Shown here: positions 34,387 through 43,260 of the stretch, piece after piece
Numbering within the stretch: the first letter of the stretch is position 1
Layout of the letters: each line of letters opens with the position of its first letter
Source of the DNA: Brevundimonas subvibrioides
Lineage (GTDB): Bacteria; Pseudomonadota; Alphaproteobacteria; Caulobacterales; Caulobacteraceae
NCBI RefSeq assembly: GCF_027271155.1
Contig: NZ_CP114542.1
Location: forward strand, 2,775,001-2,839,000
Reading direction: 5' to 3'
Length of the DNA stretch: 64,000 nt
The notes under the pieces: model-generated
Database searches by the model: none
Seen by the model: only the letters and a program-made list of their open reading frames with translations
Told to the model about the DNA's origin: nothing
Translations under genes and position numbers: made by a program

Positions 34387-35862
34387 TCAGGCGGCCCTCC
34401 CGTCCAGGACAATGGCGTTGGCGACATGGAGGCGGTCCAGCGTGACCCGGTCCTCTCCGGCCTGACGGGCGGCGCGTTCGGCCGTGTCCCTCAGGCGCTT
34501 GGCCGCGGAAATTCTGACGATGATCGGATGGGAGGCGACGAGCTTCTCGAGTTCGTCGGCGGCCGCCTCTTCCCAGTGCAGTTCGGCATGCGGACGGGCC
34601 AGGGTCGGCTCGACCTTGTCCATCTGGGACGCCAGGGGAAGGATGTTGAACAGGGCGTCGAACAGGGCGTTGCAGACCTCCTGGACCAGGTAGGTGCAGC
34701 CGCCGTAGCCCATGAAGGGCGTGCCGGTATGCCGGCGGATCGCAGCGCCCGGGAAGGAGGCGGGCACCCAGACGCCGGACGGGCCGAACCCGCCGCCGCC
34801 CTGAGAGGCCTCGGCCAGATAAATGCGTTCGTTGATGCTGCCGAACAGGACCAGAGGCTTGGTCTCGCGGACCAGGCGGCTGATCTCGGCATTGTCGGTC
34901 TTGGTCCCGGCGCAGCGGGCGATGGCGAACTGGCAGGGCAGGCCGAGATCGTCCTCGAGGAATTTGCGGACGCCGCGCGTGTATGTCTCGTTGGCGACGA
35001 TGGCGAAGCTGGCGGTGGCGAAGAAGTCCTGGGTGACCGAGCGCCACAGGTCCCACAGCGGCTTGATCGTCGTGTGCTTCTCGCGCTCGATGAAGGGCTC
35101 GGGATCGACACCGGTCATCTGGCCGAGCTGGCGCAGGAACAGGGTCGTGGACTCGAGGCCGATCGGGGCCTGGAGATAAGGTTTCTCGAGTGCCTCGCAC
35201 AGCCCCCGTCCGAACTCGCGATACAGGCAGACGTTGACCTCCGCGTCGGCCAGATTGCGTACGTCGGCGAGGTGGCTGCCCAGCGGGAATGTCATGTTAA
35301 CCTGACATCCGATGCCCTCGATGAGACGGCGGATCTCGGCGAGGTCGGACGGCATGTTGAACACGCCGTACATCGGACCGATCAGGTTCACGCGCGGCCG
35401 GTCGCCCTCGGCGAGCGGGCGCGGGCGCGGCATCTTCTTGGGTCCGAACTGGGTCCACAGCCAGGTCAGGGCGCGGTCGGCCGACTGCCACTGATCCTCG
35501 TCGATCGTGCGCGGCAGGAAGCGCTGGATGTTGGTGCCCTCGGGCGTCACGCCGCCGCCGATCATCTCGGCGATCGAGCCGGTGACGACGACGGAGGGCA
35601 GATCCTTGTCGAGGGTCTGCCAGGCCCGCTTCATCGCGCCTTCGGTGCCGTGGCGGCCCAGCTCGTCCTCGCCCAGACCGGTGACGACGATGGGCAGTTC
35701 GTGCGGCGGCAGGCCGTCGGTGTAGTGCAGGACGGAGGTGACCGGCAGGTTCTCGCAGCCGACCGGGCCGTCGATGATGACCTGCAGACCCTTGATGGCG
35801 GTGAAGGCGTAGACCGCGCCCCAGTAGCCCCCCGCCCGGTCGTGATCGAGGATCAGCGTCAT
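34387..35862 (-). CDS. bchZ: Chlorophyllide a reductase subunit Z
   Basis: This 491-residue catalytic-component subunit belongs to chlorophyllide reductase (COR), which with BchY reduces ring B to make bacteriochlorophyllide. The N-terminal segment [20 protein letters not shown] and [12 protein letters not shown] supply the cluster Cys. The [11 protein letters not shown] and [20 protein letters not shown] regions are conserved. It resembles nitrogenase MoFe subunits. Its ATG overlaps the bchY stop. Confidence 0.97.
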   Translation of the reverse strand: MTLILDHDRAGGYWGAVYAFTAIKGLQVIIDGPVGCENLPVTSVLHYTDGLPPHELPIVVTGLGEDELGRHGTEGAMKRAWQTLDKDLPSVVVTGSIAEMIGGGVTPEGTNIQRFLPRTIDEDQWQSADRALTWLWTQFGPKKMPRPRPLAEGDRPRVNLIGPMYGVFNMPSDLAEIRRLIEGIGCQVNMTFPLGSHLADVRNLADAEVNVCLYREFGRGLCEALEKPYLQAPIGLESTTLFLRQLGQMTGVDPEPFIEREKHTTIKPLWDLWRSVTQDFFATASFAIVANETYTRGVRKFLEDDLGLPCQFAIARCAGTKTDNAEISRLVRETKPLVLFGSINERIYLAEASQGGGGFGPSGVWVPASFPGAAIRRHTGTPFMGYGGCTYLVQEVCNALFDALFNILPLASQMDKVEPTLARPHAELHWEEAAADELEKLVASHPIIVRISAAKRLRDTAERAARQAGEDRVTLDRLHVANAIVLDGRAA

Positions 35863-37382
35863 GTGCCGACGTGCTCCTCGGCCTTGGCGGCGGCCGCCTG
35901 AAGCTTGGCGTAGCGGGCCTTGAACTCGGGGCGGGCCACCGGGGTCTCGGACCAGATGCCGGCGGTGTCGCCCTTGCCGACGCCCTCGAAGAAGGAGGTC
36001 ATCCTGTCGAACCGGGCCTTGTTGCCGATCGCGGCATTGATGACCTGGGCCAGCGACCCGGCGCCTGCCGGGCCCATGAGCGGCCGCGCCGAGATCAGGT
36101 TGGTGAAGTACAGCGCCGGGATCGACAGCGACTTGGCGTGCTGGACCACCGGCGTCGTGCCGATGGCGAGGTCGGGCCGGATCGCATCGACCGCCGACAG
36201 ATCCTGTTCCAGCGAGGCGCGGTAGTTGACGGTGACGCCCCGGGATTCCAGCCAGTCGCGGTCGGGGTCAGACCATTTCGTCTGCGGGCAGGCGGTGCCA
36301 ACGTATTCGACCTCGGCACCACTCTCGATCAACAGGCGCGCGACCAGAAGCTCGGAGCCCTCATAACCCGAGACCGTGATCCGTCCCTTGATCGGCGAAC
36401 CGGCCAGGGCACCCCCGATGGCACCCAGCATGGCGTTCTTGATGCCGTCGATCTGGCCCTGGGGCACGTCGCAGGCCTCGCCGATGGCCTGGAGCCAGGC
36501 GGCAGTGCCGTCGCGACCGACCGGCGCCGAGCCGACGACCTTCCGACCTGCCGCTTCGAACTCGCGGACGCTGGCGGTGTAGAAGGGGTGAATGGCGGCG
36601 ACGACGGCGCAGTCCAGGGCAGCATAGAGTTCGCGCCATTCCCGGGTCGGGACCACGGGTCCGGCGGCCAGACCCATCGGCTCCAGCATCCGGCCGATGA
36701 TCATGGGGTCGGCGGGGAACATCTCGCCCAGCAGGGTGACGGTCGGCTTGTCGGTTCGTTCGCGCGGCGCGGCGACAGGACCGGCCTCGGCCTCCTTGCG
36801 CGCATAGTTGAGCATGGCACCGGCCAGGACGTCCTTGGCCTCGGCGTGGGTCGGGATGCCGAAGCCCGGCACGTCGATGCCGACGATGCGGACGCCATTG
36901 ATCTCTTTCGGCAGCAACTGCAGCGGGACGCCCGACGCCGTCGGGACGCACAGATTGGTCACGACGATGGAATCGTAGAGTTCCGGGTCCGCCATCTGGA
37001 ACACCGCGTCGCGGATATCCTCGAACAGCTTGCCGGTGACCAGGCTCTCGGAGTTGAACGGCACATAGCCGACCGAGCGGCGGGCACCGTAAAAATGGCT
37101 GGTGAAGGTCAGGCCGTAGACGCAGCAGGCGGAGCCGGAGAGGATCGTCGCGGTCCGCCGCATGCGCAGGCCGACGCGAAGGCTTCCGAAGGCCGGGCAC
37201 ATGGATTGCGGCTGGTCGTGGGGGCCGACCGGATAGTCTTTGGCATAGCGGGCCAGGACTTCGGACTTGCCCGCCCTGGACGCAGCCGCCGTCAGCTCGG
37301 CCTTGCCGCCATGGCAGCCGCCATCGCGCGAGACGGGCTCTGCGGCGTGGTCGTTGGCGATGGGGGCGGGACCGTCGGCCAT
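35859..37382 (-). CDS. bchY: Chlorophyllide a reductase subunit Y
   Basis: This 507-residue NifD/NifK-like subunit is BchZ's partner in COR. Cys residues for the Fe-S cluster are seen in [23 protein letters not shown] and [15 protein letters not shown] 37382 is chosen 5 nt after the bchX stop; the open frame further upstream overlaps bchX and is not coding. A Gly/Ala-rich N-terminal stretch with GGCHGGK precedes the conserved core. Confidence 0.97.
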   Translation of the reverse strand: MADGPAPIANDHAAEPVSRDGGCHGGKAELTAAASRAGKSEVLARYAKDYPVGPHDQPQSMCPAFGSLRVGLRMRRTATILSGSACCVYGLTFTSHFYGARRSVGYVPFNSESLVTGKLFEDIRDAVFQMADPELYDSIVVTNLCVPTASGVPLQLLPKEINGVRIVGIDVPGFGIPTHAEAKDVLAGAMLNYARKEAEAGPVAAPRERTDKPTVTLLGEMFPADPMIIGRMLEPMGLAAGPVVPTREWRELYAALDCAVVAAIHPFYTASVREFEAAGRKVVGSAPVGRDGTAAWLQAIGEACDVPQGQIDGIKNAMLGAIGGALAGSPIKGRITVSGYEGSELLVARLLIESGAEVEYVGTACPQTKWSDPDRDWLESRGVTVNYRASLEQDLSAVDAIRPDLAIGTTPVVQHAKSLSIPALYFTNLISARPLMGPAGAGSLAQVINAAIGNKARFDRMTSFFEGVGKGDTAGIWSETPVARPEFKARYAKLQAAAAKAEEHVGT

Positions 37383-37387
37383 GGCGA

Positions 37388-38380
37388 TCAGACGGCCTCG
37401 TCGTAGATGACTTCGAGCGAGGCCCGCGGCACGAAATCGACGCCGCGCATGTCGCTCTGGGTCGCAGGGATCAGGCTGACCGCGCCGCCCGTCTGTTCGG
37501 GGCTGAACAGACCCAGCAGGCCGTCCTGCGTCAGCGGTTTGGGATGCTGCGGCAGCGACCCGGCGACCGCCTGGGCCAGGCCGGCGAACAGGCTGCCCCA
37601 TTCGCTGTCGGGGGTGCCGATGATCTGATAGTTCGCGGACTTCCGGCGGATGTCCTCGTTGGCAGGGATCGAGGCCAGGACCGGGATGCCCACGGCGTCG
37701 GCGAAAGCGGCGGCTTCACCGGTGCCGTCGTCCTTGTTGATGATCATGCCGGCCACGCCGACATTGCCGCCGAGGCGACGGAAGTATTCCACCGCCGAAC
37801 AGACGTTGTTGGCGACATAGAGCGACTGCAGGTCGTTGGACCCGACGACGATGACCTTCTGGCACATGTCGCGGGCGATCGGCAGGCCGAAGCCGCCGCA
37901 GACCACGTCGCCGAGGAAGTCGAGCAGGACGTAGTCGAAGCCCCAGTCGTGGAAGCCCAGCTTCTCCAGCAGTTCGAAGCCGTGGATGATGCCGCGTCCG
38001 CCGCAGCCGCGACCGACTTCCGGCCCGCCCAGCTCCATGGCGAAGACCCCGTCGCGCTGGAAGCAGACATCCTCGATCCTGACCTCTTCCCCGGTCAGCT
38101 TCTTGGCGGCCGAGGTCTGGATGATGGTCGGGCAGGACTTGCCACCGAACAGCAGGGAGGTGGTGTCGGACTTGGGATCGCAGCCGATCAGCAGCACCCG
38201 CTTGCCCTGCTGGGCCATCATGTAGCTGAGGTTCGACAGGGCGAAGGACTTGCCCGAACCGCCCTTGCCGTAGATGGCGATGATCTGGGTTTCCTTGGTG
38301 ACCTCGCCCGTGTGGACGGGATCCGGCTCCTGCTTCGCCTCTTCGCGGAGCGCCTTGTGGGAAATCAGGGTGATGGTCAT
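37388..38380 (-). CDS. bchX: Chlorophyllide a reductase iron protein
   Basis: This 330-residue NifH-like ATPase delivers electrons to BchYZ. The P-loop is YGKGGSGKSFALS (about residue 38). The bridging [4Fe-4S] Cys lie in GRGCGGRGI and [11 protein letters not shown]. Start ATG 38380 follows GGAGGAA; the codon two positions upstream is TTG and less likely. It overlaps the bchC stop by ATGA. Confidence 0.97.
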   Translation of the reverse strand: MTITLISHKALREEAKQEPDPVHTGEVTKETQIIAIYGKGGSGKSFALSNLSYMMAQQGKRVLLIGCDPKSDTTSLLFGGKSCPTIIQTSAAKKLTGEEVRIEDVCFQRDGVFAMELGGPEVGRGCGGRGIIHGFELLEKLGFHDWGFDYVLLDFLGDVVCGGFGLPIARDMCQKVIVVGSNDLQSLYVANNVCSAVEYFRRLGGNVGVAGMIINKDDGTGEAAAFADAVGIPVLASIPANEDIRRKSANYQIIGTPDSEWGSLFAGLAQAVAGSLPQHPKPLTQDGLLGLFSPEQTGGAVSLIPATQSDMRGVDFVPRASLEVIYDEAV

Positions 38381-39300
38381 GCGCAATTCCTCCAGTCGAG
38401 GATCATCTTCAGGCAGTCGGGTTCGCCGAACGCGACGGGATAGGCATCGTTCGCTTCGGTGGCCGCCATGCGGTGGGTAATCAGGCCATCCAGGCTGAGC
38501 GCGCCCGAAGTGATGAGGTCGGTGACGCCTGTGACGTCTTCCGGCCTGAACTCGGCAGCGATGCGGAACCGGGCTTCCTTCATGAAGGCCATGGGGAAGG
38601 CAAAGGACAGCCGCGCTTCATAGAAACCGGCCAGCACGATCTCGCCGCTGCGCGCCAGCCGCGCGACCAGGTAGTCCATCAGGTCCTCGGCCCCCGAGGC
38701 GTCGTAGATGCTGCGATAATCGCGGCGGTCATCAGCGTCGGGATGGATGGCCACGCCGTTGCGTCGAGACACATTTGTTTCCCAGACCGTCGGCCTGGCG
38801 TGGCCCATGGCCTCGGAGATGCGGAGCAGCAGACGGCCCAGGGTGCCGTAGCCGACGATGAGGTCGGGGGCCGTGCCGCCGACGATGGCGTGATAGGCGG
38901 TGGCCGCCAGAGACAGCAGGACGCCCCGGTCACCGAGGCCGTCGGGCAGGGTAACCGTGCGCGCCTGGGGCGTGATGAGCGTTTTGGCCGCGCCGCCAAA
39001 CAGGCCGCGCGCGTCGATGAAATGGGACGATCCGGGGACGAAGACGCGCTGTCCAATGCGGGCCCGCGCGTTTTCTCCGGCATCGACGATCTGGCCGACA
39101 GACTCGTATCCGGGGACCAGAGGGTAACCGAGGCCGGGAAAATGGGGCATGCGCCCGTCCCACAGAAGGCGTTCGGTTCCGGTCGAGATTCCGCTCCAGT
39201 CCACATCGACGACGACGTCGTCGGGACCGGCAGGCTTCAGGTCGAGGCGGCGGAGCGCCAGCTGACGGGGCTCCTCCAGTACGACGGCCAAGGTGTTCAT
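38377..39300 (-). CDS. bchC: Bacteriochlorophyllide a dehydrogenase
   Basis: This 307-residue zinc-type alcohol dehydrogenase-like protein oxidises the 3-hydroxyethyl group to acetyl in bacteriochlorophyll a synthesis. Typical features are WSGISTGTERLLWDG, PLVPGYESVG and VGYGTLGRLLLR (nucleotide fold). It heads bchCXYZ-pufBALM. AAGGCG precedes the ATG, and two TGT-N12-ACA boxes lie 46-89 nt upstream. Confidence 0.96.
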   Translation of the reverse strand: MNTLAVVLEEPRQLALRRLDLKPAGPDDVVVDVDWSGISTGTERLLWDGRMPHFPGLGYPLVPGYESVGQIVDAGENARARIGQRVFVPGSSHFIDARGLFGGAAKTLITPQARTVTLPDGLGDRGVLLSLAATAYHAIVGGTAPDLIVGYGTLGRLLLRISEAMGHARPTVWETNVSRRNGVAIHPDADDRRDYRSIYDASGAEDLMDYLVARLARSGEIVLAGFYEARLSFAFPMAFMKEARFRIAAEFRPEDVTGVTDLITSGALSLDGLITHRMAATEANDAYPVAFGEPDCLKMILDWRNCA

Positions 39301-39345
39301 CGGATCGCCTTCGGGATGCGCACCCCCATAGGCACCCTTCCCGAG

Positions 39346-39389
39346 TGTCAGCTTAGATTGACAGTTTATGTTGTCAAATCCTGATTACA
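39346..39389. promoter_or_regulatory. Tandem PpsR/CrtJ boxes upstream of bchC
   Basis: Two exact TGT-N12-ACA motifs stand in tandem: TGTCAGCTTAGATTGACA (39346-39363) and TGTCAAATCCTGATTACA (39372-39389), with starts 26 nt apart. PpsR/CrtJ binds pairs of such sites cooperatively and represses under oxygen or light. They lie between crtF and bchC and so could control bchCXYZ-puf separately from crtF. Confidence 0.82.
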
Positions 39390-39399
39390 CTTTTGAGCG

Positions 39400-40500
39400 T
39401 CAGGCGCGGGCGACAATCAGCCCTGCGATCATGGGCATGGCCGTGGAAACCCGACGGGCCGTCGAGAATCCGGCCTTGCGGCACATGCCGATCACTTCAC
39501 GTACGGGACGGGGGCGGCCCGATCCCATGGCCAGCAGATACATGCCGAAATAGGCGTCCCCGACCCGCTCGGCCCCCGGCTCGGCGGCAAAGGGCTCGCC
39601 GATCAGCAGGGTCGCACCGGGGTCCAGCGCCTTGCGGACGGCACGCAGGATGTCGAGTGCGGGTCCATCGTCATGATCGTGCAGAATGCGGATCAGGCTG
39701 ATGACATCGGCTCCCCGCGGCAGGGGATCGTCAAAGAAACTGCCGCCGGTGGCCTCCAGCGCGAGGCCGTCGGCGGCGAAGGCGGCGCGGGCGCGGGCGG
39801 CGACAGGCGGCAGGTCGAACAGCGACAGGGACAGTCGGGGCGCGCGGGCGGCGACGGCGCGCAGGAAGGTCCCATGCCCGCCTCCGACATCCATCAGGCG
39901 GCGGTGACGCGAGACGTCGTATGCGTCCAGCACCTGGGCCGAGACCATGGCCTGGGACGCCGACATCAGCTGCGAATAGGCAGCGGCCGCCTCGGGGTCC
40001 GGCGTTTCGCCGTCCGCATAGGGCCAGTAGCCGGCAAGCGCCCCCCCGCCACCGCCCCGCCGTAGCAGGGCCAGGGGATCGGCAAGATCGGCATAGAGAA
40101 GGGCGTGATGTTCGATCATGGCCGCGACGCCGGGGGCACCCAGCAGAGCTGCGCCTTCCACGCCGAGCGCATAGCGATCGGGACCCGCTGGCTCGGCCAG
40201 CTTCAGGGCCACGGCGGCGCGGACCAGCCGGCGCGTGGCGGCCTTGTCCAGCGCGACGAGCGCCGACAGATCGCCGACCGACGCGGGGCCTTTCGCCAGT
40301 CGCTCAAGCAGGCCGGAGCGGACGCAGGCCTGGGCGATCTGCGAATAGATGAAGCCCGCCGACAGATCGAACAGGGCCTGGGCGCGCCGGCGCGCCACGG
40401 GCCGGGTCAGCGGAAACCGCGACGCCCAGCGCTGGAATCCGGGATCGCCGATCAGGCCGTTTCGCCATGCACGCCAGCGGTCGCGGAAGGTCTCGGTCAT
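39400..40500 (-). CDS. crtF: Carotenoid hydroxyl O-methyltransferase CrtF
   Basis: This 366-residue SAM-dependent methyltransferase methylates 1-hydroxy carotenoids in the spheroidene/spirilloxanthin pathway. SAM motif DVGGGHGTFLRAVA and the later LIRILHDHDD catalytic region match the plant-type O-methyltransferase fold of CrtF. ATG 40500 is chosen; the upstream open frame runs through a repeat. The GGAGGA before the ATG is the end of that repeat. Its stop is 99 nt before the bchC start. Confidence 0.92.
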   Translation of the reverse strand: MTETFRDRWRAWRNGLIGDPGFQRWASRFPLTRPVARRRAQALFDLSAGFIYSQIAQACVRSGLLERLAKGPASVGDLSALVALDKAATRRLVRAAVALKLAEPAGPDRYALGVEGAALLGAPGVAAMIEHHALLYADLADPLALLRRGGGGGALAGYWPYADGETPDPEAAAAYSQLMSASQAMVSAQVLDAYDVSRHRRLMDVGGGHGTFLRAVAARAPRLSLSLFDLPPVAARARAAFAADGLALEATGGSFFDDPLPRGADVISLIRILHDHDDGPALDILRAVRKALDPGATLLIGEPFAAEPGAERVGDAYFGMYLLAMGSGRPRPVREVIGMCRKAGFSTARRVSTAMPMIAGLIVARA

Positions 40501-40510
40501 TGATGCATCA

Positions 40511-40670
40511 ATCCTCCCCCATCGGAGGAGGGGGACTGCGAAGCGGTGGAGGGGGCCAACCGCGCACGCCGGAGTCTGGTTCGGGCCCCTCCGCCATGTC
40601 GCGAGGCCGCGACATGCCTTGAGGATCACATCGTATACGATGTGACCGCAAGCCCCCGCCGGAGGAGGAT
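40511..40670. repeat. Composite palindromic repeat between crtF and crtD
   Basis: A roughly 160-nt element is bounded by related inverted ends (ATCCTCCCCC near 40511 and GGAGGAGGAT ending at 40670) with internal GGAGGGGGCC / GGCCCCTCC arms. It also contains a 9-bp hairpin CATGTCGCG/CGCGACATG (40595-40616) and a perfect 20-bp palindrome TCACATCGTATACGATGTGA (40626-40645). The ends look like a dispersed alphaproteobacterial repeat; the palindrome could be an operator. Confidence 0.65.
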
Positions 40671-40678
40671 TTCGCTTG

Positions 40679-40721
40679 TGTCAATCAAAGTGGACACCTT
40701 TAGTGTCGGGTCAACAGGACA
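40679..40721. promoter_or_regulatory. Tandem PpsR/CrtJ boxes upstream of crtD
   Basis: Two exact TGT-N12-ACA motifs lie at 40679-40696 (TGTCAATCAAAGTGGACA) and 40704-40721 (TGTCGGGTCAACAGGACA), starts 25 nt apart. The second ends 5 nt before the crtD ATG and overlaps its AGGA ribosome site, so binding would block initiation directly. Confidence 0.82.
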
Positions 40722-40726
40722 CGGGA

Positions 40727-42229
40727 ATGCCGGGCGAGCGGGTCGTCATCATCGGGGCGGGAATCGGAGGCTTGAGCGCCGCCGTCGATCTGTGCGCGCG
40801 CGGCATGGACGTGACCGTGGTCGAGCGATGCGCCACGGCCGGTGGCAAGCTGTCGGAAATCCACACCGACGGCGTCGGTATCGATTCGGGACCGACGGTC
40901 TTCACCATGCGCTGGGTGTTCGACGCCCTGTTCGCGGCGGCGGGCGCTTCGCTGGACGATCACCTGAGCGTGCGCCGGTCCGGGACCCTGGCGCGGCACA
41001 GCTGGCCCGACGGCTCGACCTTCGACCTGTTCGCGGACCTGGAGCGCTCCGTGGAGGCCGTGGGCCATCTGGCGGGCGCGGCGGAGGCGAAGCGGTTCCG
41101 GGCCTTCTCGAAGCGGGCGGCCCTGATCTATCGCGTGCTGGAAGACCCCTTCATCAGAAAGGCCAAGCCCAGCATCCTGGGTCTGACGCTGGATATCGGC
41201 CTGCACCGGCCGGCCGATCAGTGGAGCATCATGCCGTATCGCTCCATGTGGTCGGAGCTCGGCAGCTATTTCAGGGACCCGCGCCTGCGACAGCTGTTCG
41301 GCCGCTATGCGACCTATTGCGGAGCGTCGCCGTTCAAGTCGCCCGCCACCCTGATGCTGATCGCCCATGTGGAACAGCAGGGCGTCTGGCTGGTGGACGG
41401 CGGAATGCAGCGGATCCCGGAGGCTCTGGCCGGGCTTGTCGGAAAACTGGGCGGGACGATCCGGTATGGAGAGACCTGCGCGCGGATCGTGCGTGACGGC
41501 GATCGGGCGGCGGCGATCGAGCTGGCGTCCGGCGAACGGATCGCGGCCGATGCCGTCATCGTCAATGCCGATCCGGCGGCGGTGGCGGCGGGCTGTTTCG
41601 GCGCCGATGTCTCCCTGGCCGTAAACCCGACGCCGCCGCGGACCCGGTCGCTGTCGGCCATGACCTTTTCCTTCACGGCCGAGGACGTGGCGGCGCCCCT
41701 CGTGCGACACAACCTGTTCTTCTCGCCCGACTATGTCGCCGAGTTCGACGCGCTCCATTCCGGGCGGATGCCCGAGATCCCGACCGTCTATGTCTGTGCC
41801 CAGGACCGGGCCGACGGCGACGGACCACCCCGGACGAACGGCCCCGAACGCCTGTTCGCCATCGTCAACGCGCCGCCCGACGGCGACGTCCACACCTATT
41901 CTTCCGAGGAAATCGAGACATGTCGCTCGCGCACCTTCCGCTCGATGGAGCGCTGCGGGGTCAGGCTGGACCCCCGCCCCGGGACGATGGCGGTCATGAC
42001 GCCCGACGCCTTCGAGAAGCGCTTTCCGGCGACGGGTGGCGCGCTCTACGGGAGGGCGGGGCACGGCTGGGACGGAGCCTTTCGACGGCCCGGAGCCCGT
42101 ACGCGGATGCCGGGACTCTATCTCTGCGGCGGTGCGACGCACCCTGGGGCCGGCGTGCCGATGGCGGCCCTGTCGGGACGCTCTGCGGCCTCGGCCGTCA
42201 TGGCGGACCGCGTTTCGACGCCGGCGTAA
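40727..42229 (+). CDS. crtD: Hydroxyneurosporene desaturase (CrtD)
   Basis: This 500-residue FAD-dependent carotenoid desaturase adds the 3,4 double bond to hydroxylated or methoxylated carotenoids. The N-terminus has the Rossmann motif VIIGAGIGGLSAAVDLCARG. The C-terminus YLCGGATHPGAGVPMAALSGRSAA is the family's dinucleotide-binding end. ATG 40727 directly follows the second PpsR box. The crtC frame is open across its last 300 nt, so crtD and crtC may overlap. Confidence 0.93.
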   Translation: MPGERVVIIGAGIGGLSAAVDLCARGMDVTVVERCATAGGKLSEIHTDGVGIDSGPTVFTMRWVFDALFAAAGASLDDHLSVRRSGTLARHSWPDGSTFDLFADLERSVEAVGHLAGAAEAKRFRAFSKRAALIYRVLEDPFIRKAKPSILGLTLDIGLHRPADQWSIMPYRSMWSELGSYFRDPRLRQLFGRYATYCGASPFKSPATLMLIAHVEQQGVWLVDGGMQRIPEALAGLVGKLGGTIRYGETCARIVRDGDRAAAIELASGERIAADAVIVNADPAAVAAGCFGADVSLAVNPTPPRTRSLSAMTFSFTAEDVAAPLVRHNLFFSPDYVAEFDALHSGRMPEIPTVYVCAQDRADGDGPPRTNGPERLFAIVNAPPDGDVHTYSSEEIETCRSRTFRSMERCGVRLDPRPGTMAVMTPDAFEKRFPATGGALYGRAGHGWDGAFRRPGARTRMPGLYLCGGATHPGAGVPMAALSGRSAASAVMADRVSTPA

Positions 42230-42264
42230 ATCCGGGCGGCTATGCCTGGTGGTACGTCGATGCG

Positions 42265-43167
42265 ATGAGCGCCGACGGGCGCCATGGCCTGACCATCATC
42301 GCCTTTGTCGGCAGCGTGTTCTCGCCCTGGTATGCCTGGTCGGGGCGCGGTCGGCCTGAAAATCACTGCGCCCTGAATGTCGCCTTCTATGGCCCGGACT
42401 GCCAGCGCTGGACGATGACGGAGCGGCCCGCCGGCCAGGTGGAGCGCGAGGCGCGCCACATCCGGATCGGCCCCAGCAGCCTGTCGTGGGATGGCGACGA
42501 TCTGGTCATCCGCATCGACGAACTCACCGCCCCCGTGCCGCCGATGCCGATGATCCCCAGGCCCCTGCGCGGCACGGTGCGGGTCACGCCCCATGCGATC
42601 AACGGCACGGCCTTTCCGCTTGATGCAGCGGGCAAGCACGTCTGGCGGCCCATCGCACCGCGCGCCCACGTCGCGGTGACGATGGACGAGCCGGGTCTGA
42701 CCTGGACCGGCGAAGGCTACCTGGACACCAATGGCGGGACCGAACCGCTGGAGGATGCGTTCGAGGTCTGGGACTGGTCGCGCGCCCACCTGAAGACCGA
42801 CAGCGCGGTGCTGTACGACCTGAAGCGCAAGGACGGATCGGCCCTGTCGCTGGCGCTGAAGTTCGACCGGCACGGCGTGCCCGAGACGGTCGAGCCACCG
42901 CCACACGCGGCCCTGCCGCCGACCGTCTGGCGAATGCCGCGCCACACCCGCGCCGATGCCGACCAGCCGGTATCGGTGGAGCGGACCTGGGAGGACACGC
43001 CCTTCTATTCACGCTCGACGATCCGCACCCATCTGCTGGGCGAAGCCTGCGAGGGCGTGCACGAAAGTCTGTCGCTGGGGCGGCTCAGGTCACCCCTGGT
43101 CCGGGCCATGCTGCCCTTCCGCATGCCGCGCTCGCTCCGCCGCCCGGGCCCGGTCTCTGGCCTGTGA
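42265..43167 (+). CDS. crtC: Carotenoid 1,2-hydratase (CrtC), start uncertain
   Basis: CrtC adds water across the 1,2 double bond of neurosporene or lycopene derivatives in the spheroidene/spirilloxanthin pathway. The listed ATG gives 300 residues beginning MSADGRHGLTIIAFVGSVFSPWYAW. Immediately upstream in the same frame, before any ATG, GTG or TTG, the sequence encodes FDAGVNPGGYAWWYVDA, which looks like the conserved CrtC N-terminus. The true start may therefore lie inside crtD at a non-standard codon, or the protein may be shortened here. Its 3' end overlaps a small convergent gene by 78 nt. Confidence 0.85.
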   Translation: MSADGRHGLTIIAFVGSVFSPWYAWSGRGRPENHCALNVAFYGPDCQRWTMTERPAGQVEREARHIRIGPSSLSWDGDDLVIRIDELTAPVPPMPMIPRPLRGTVRVTPHAINGTAFPLDAAGKHVWRPIAPRAHVAVTMDEPGLTWTGEGYLDTNGGTEPLEDAFEVWDWSRAHLKTDSAVLYDLKRKDGSALSLALKFDRHGVPETVEPPPHAALPPTVWRMPRHTRADADQPVSVERTWEDTPFYSRSTIRTHLLGEACEGVHESLSLGRLRSPLVRAMLPFRMPRSLRRPGPVSGL

Positions 43168-43260
43168 CCGGCGGAGCGACGTCAGCTCCCAGATCGCCCA
43201 GGCCAGCACCACCCCGTGGCCGAGCACCAGCTCGATGAAGAAGAAGCGTTCGCCGCTCAT
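43090..43260 (-). CDS. Small membrane protein downstream of bchO
   Basis: This 56-residue frame starts at an ATG that overlaps the bchO stop (ATGA), as expected for a co-translated gene. It has a hydrophobic N-terminal helix (FFFIELVLGHGVVLAWAIWEL, shown only in part as IELVLGHGVVLAWAIW) and a charged Arg/Ala-rich C-terminal helix. It is too short for standard length filters. The layout suggests a single-pass membrane peptide accompanying the Mg-chelatase operon. The function is unknown and no family is recognised. Confidence 0.6.
   Translation of the reverse strand: MSGERFFFIELVLGHGVVLAWAIWELTSLRRSQARDRARAAERARHAEGQHGPDQG

Noticed and set aside
34264..35901. Plus-strand open frame antisense to bchZ
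   Set aside because: bchZ on the minus strand explains the region, and the peptide looks like a reverse-strand shadow.
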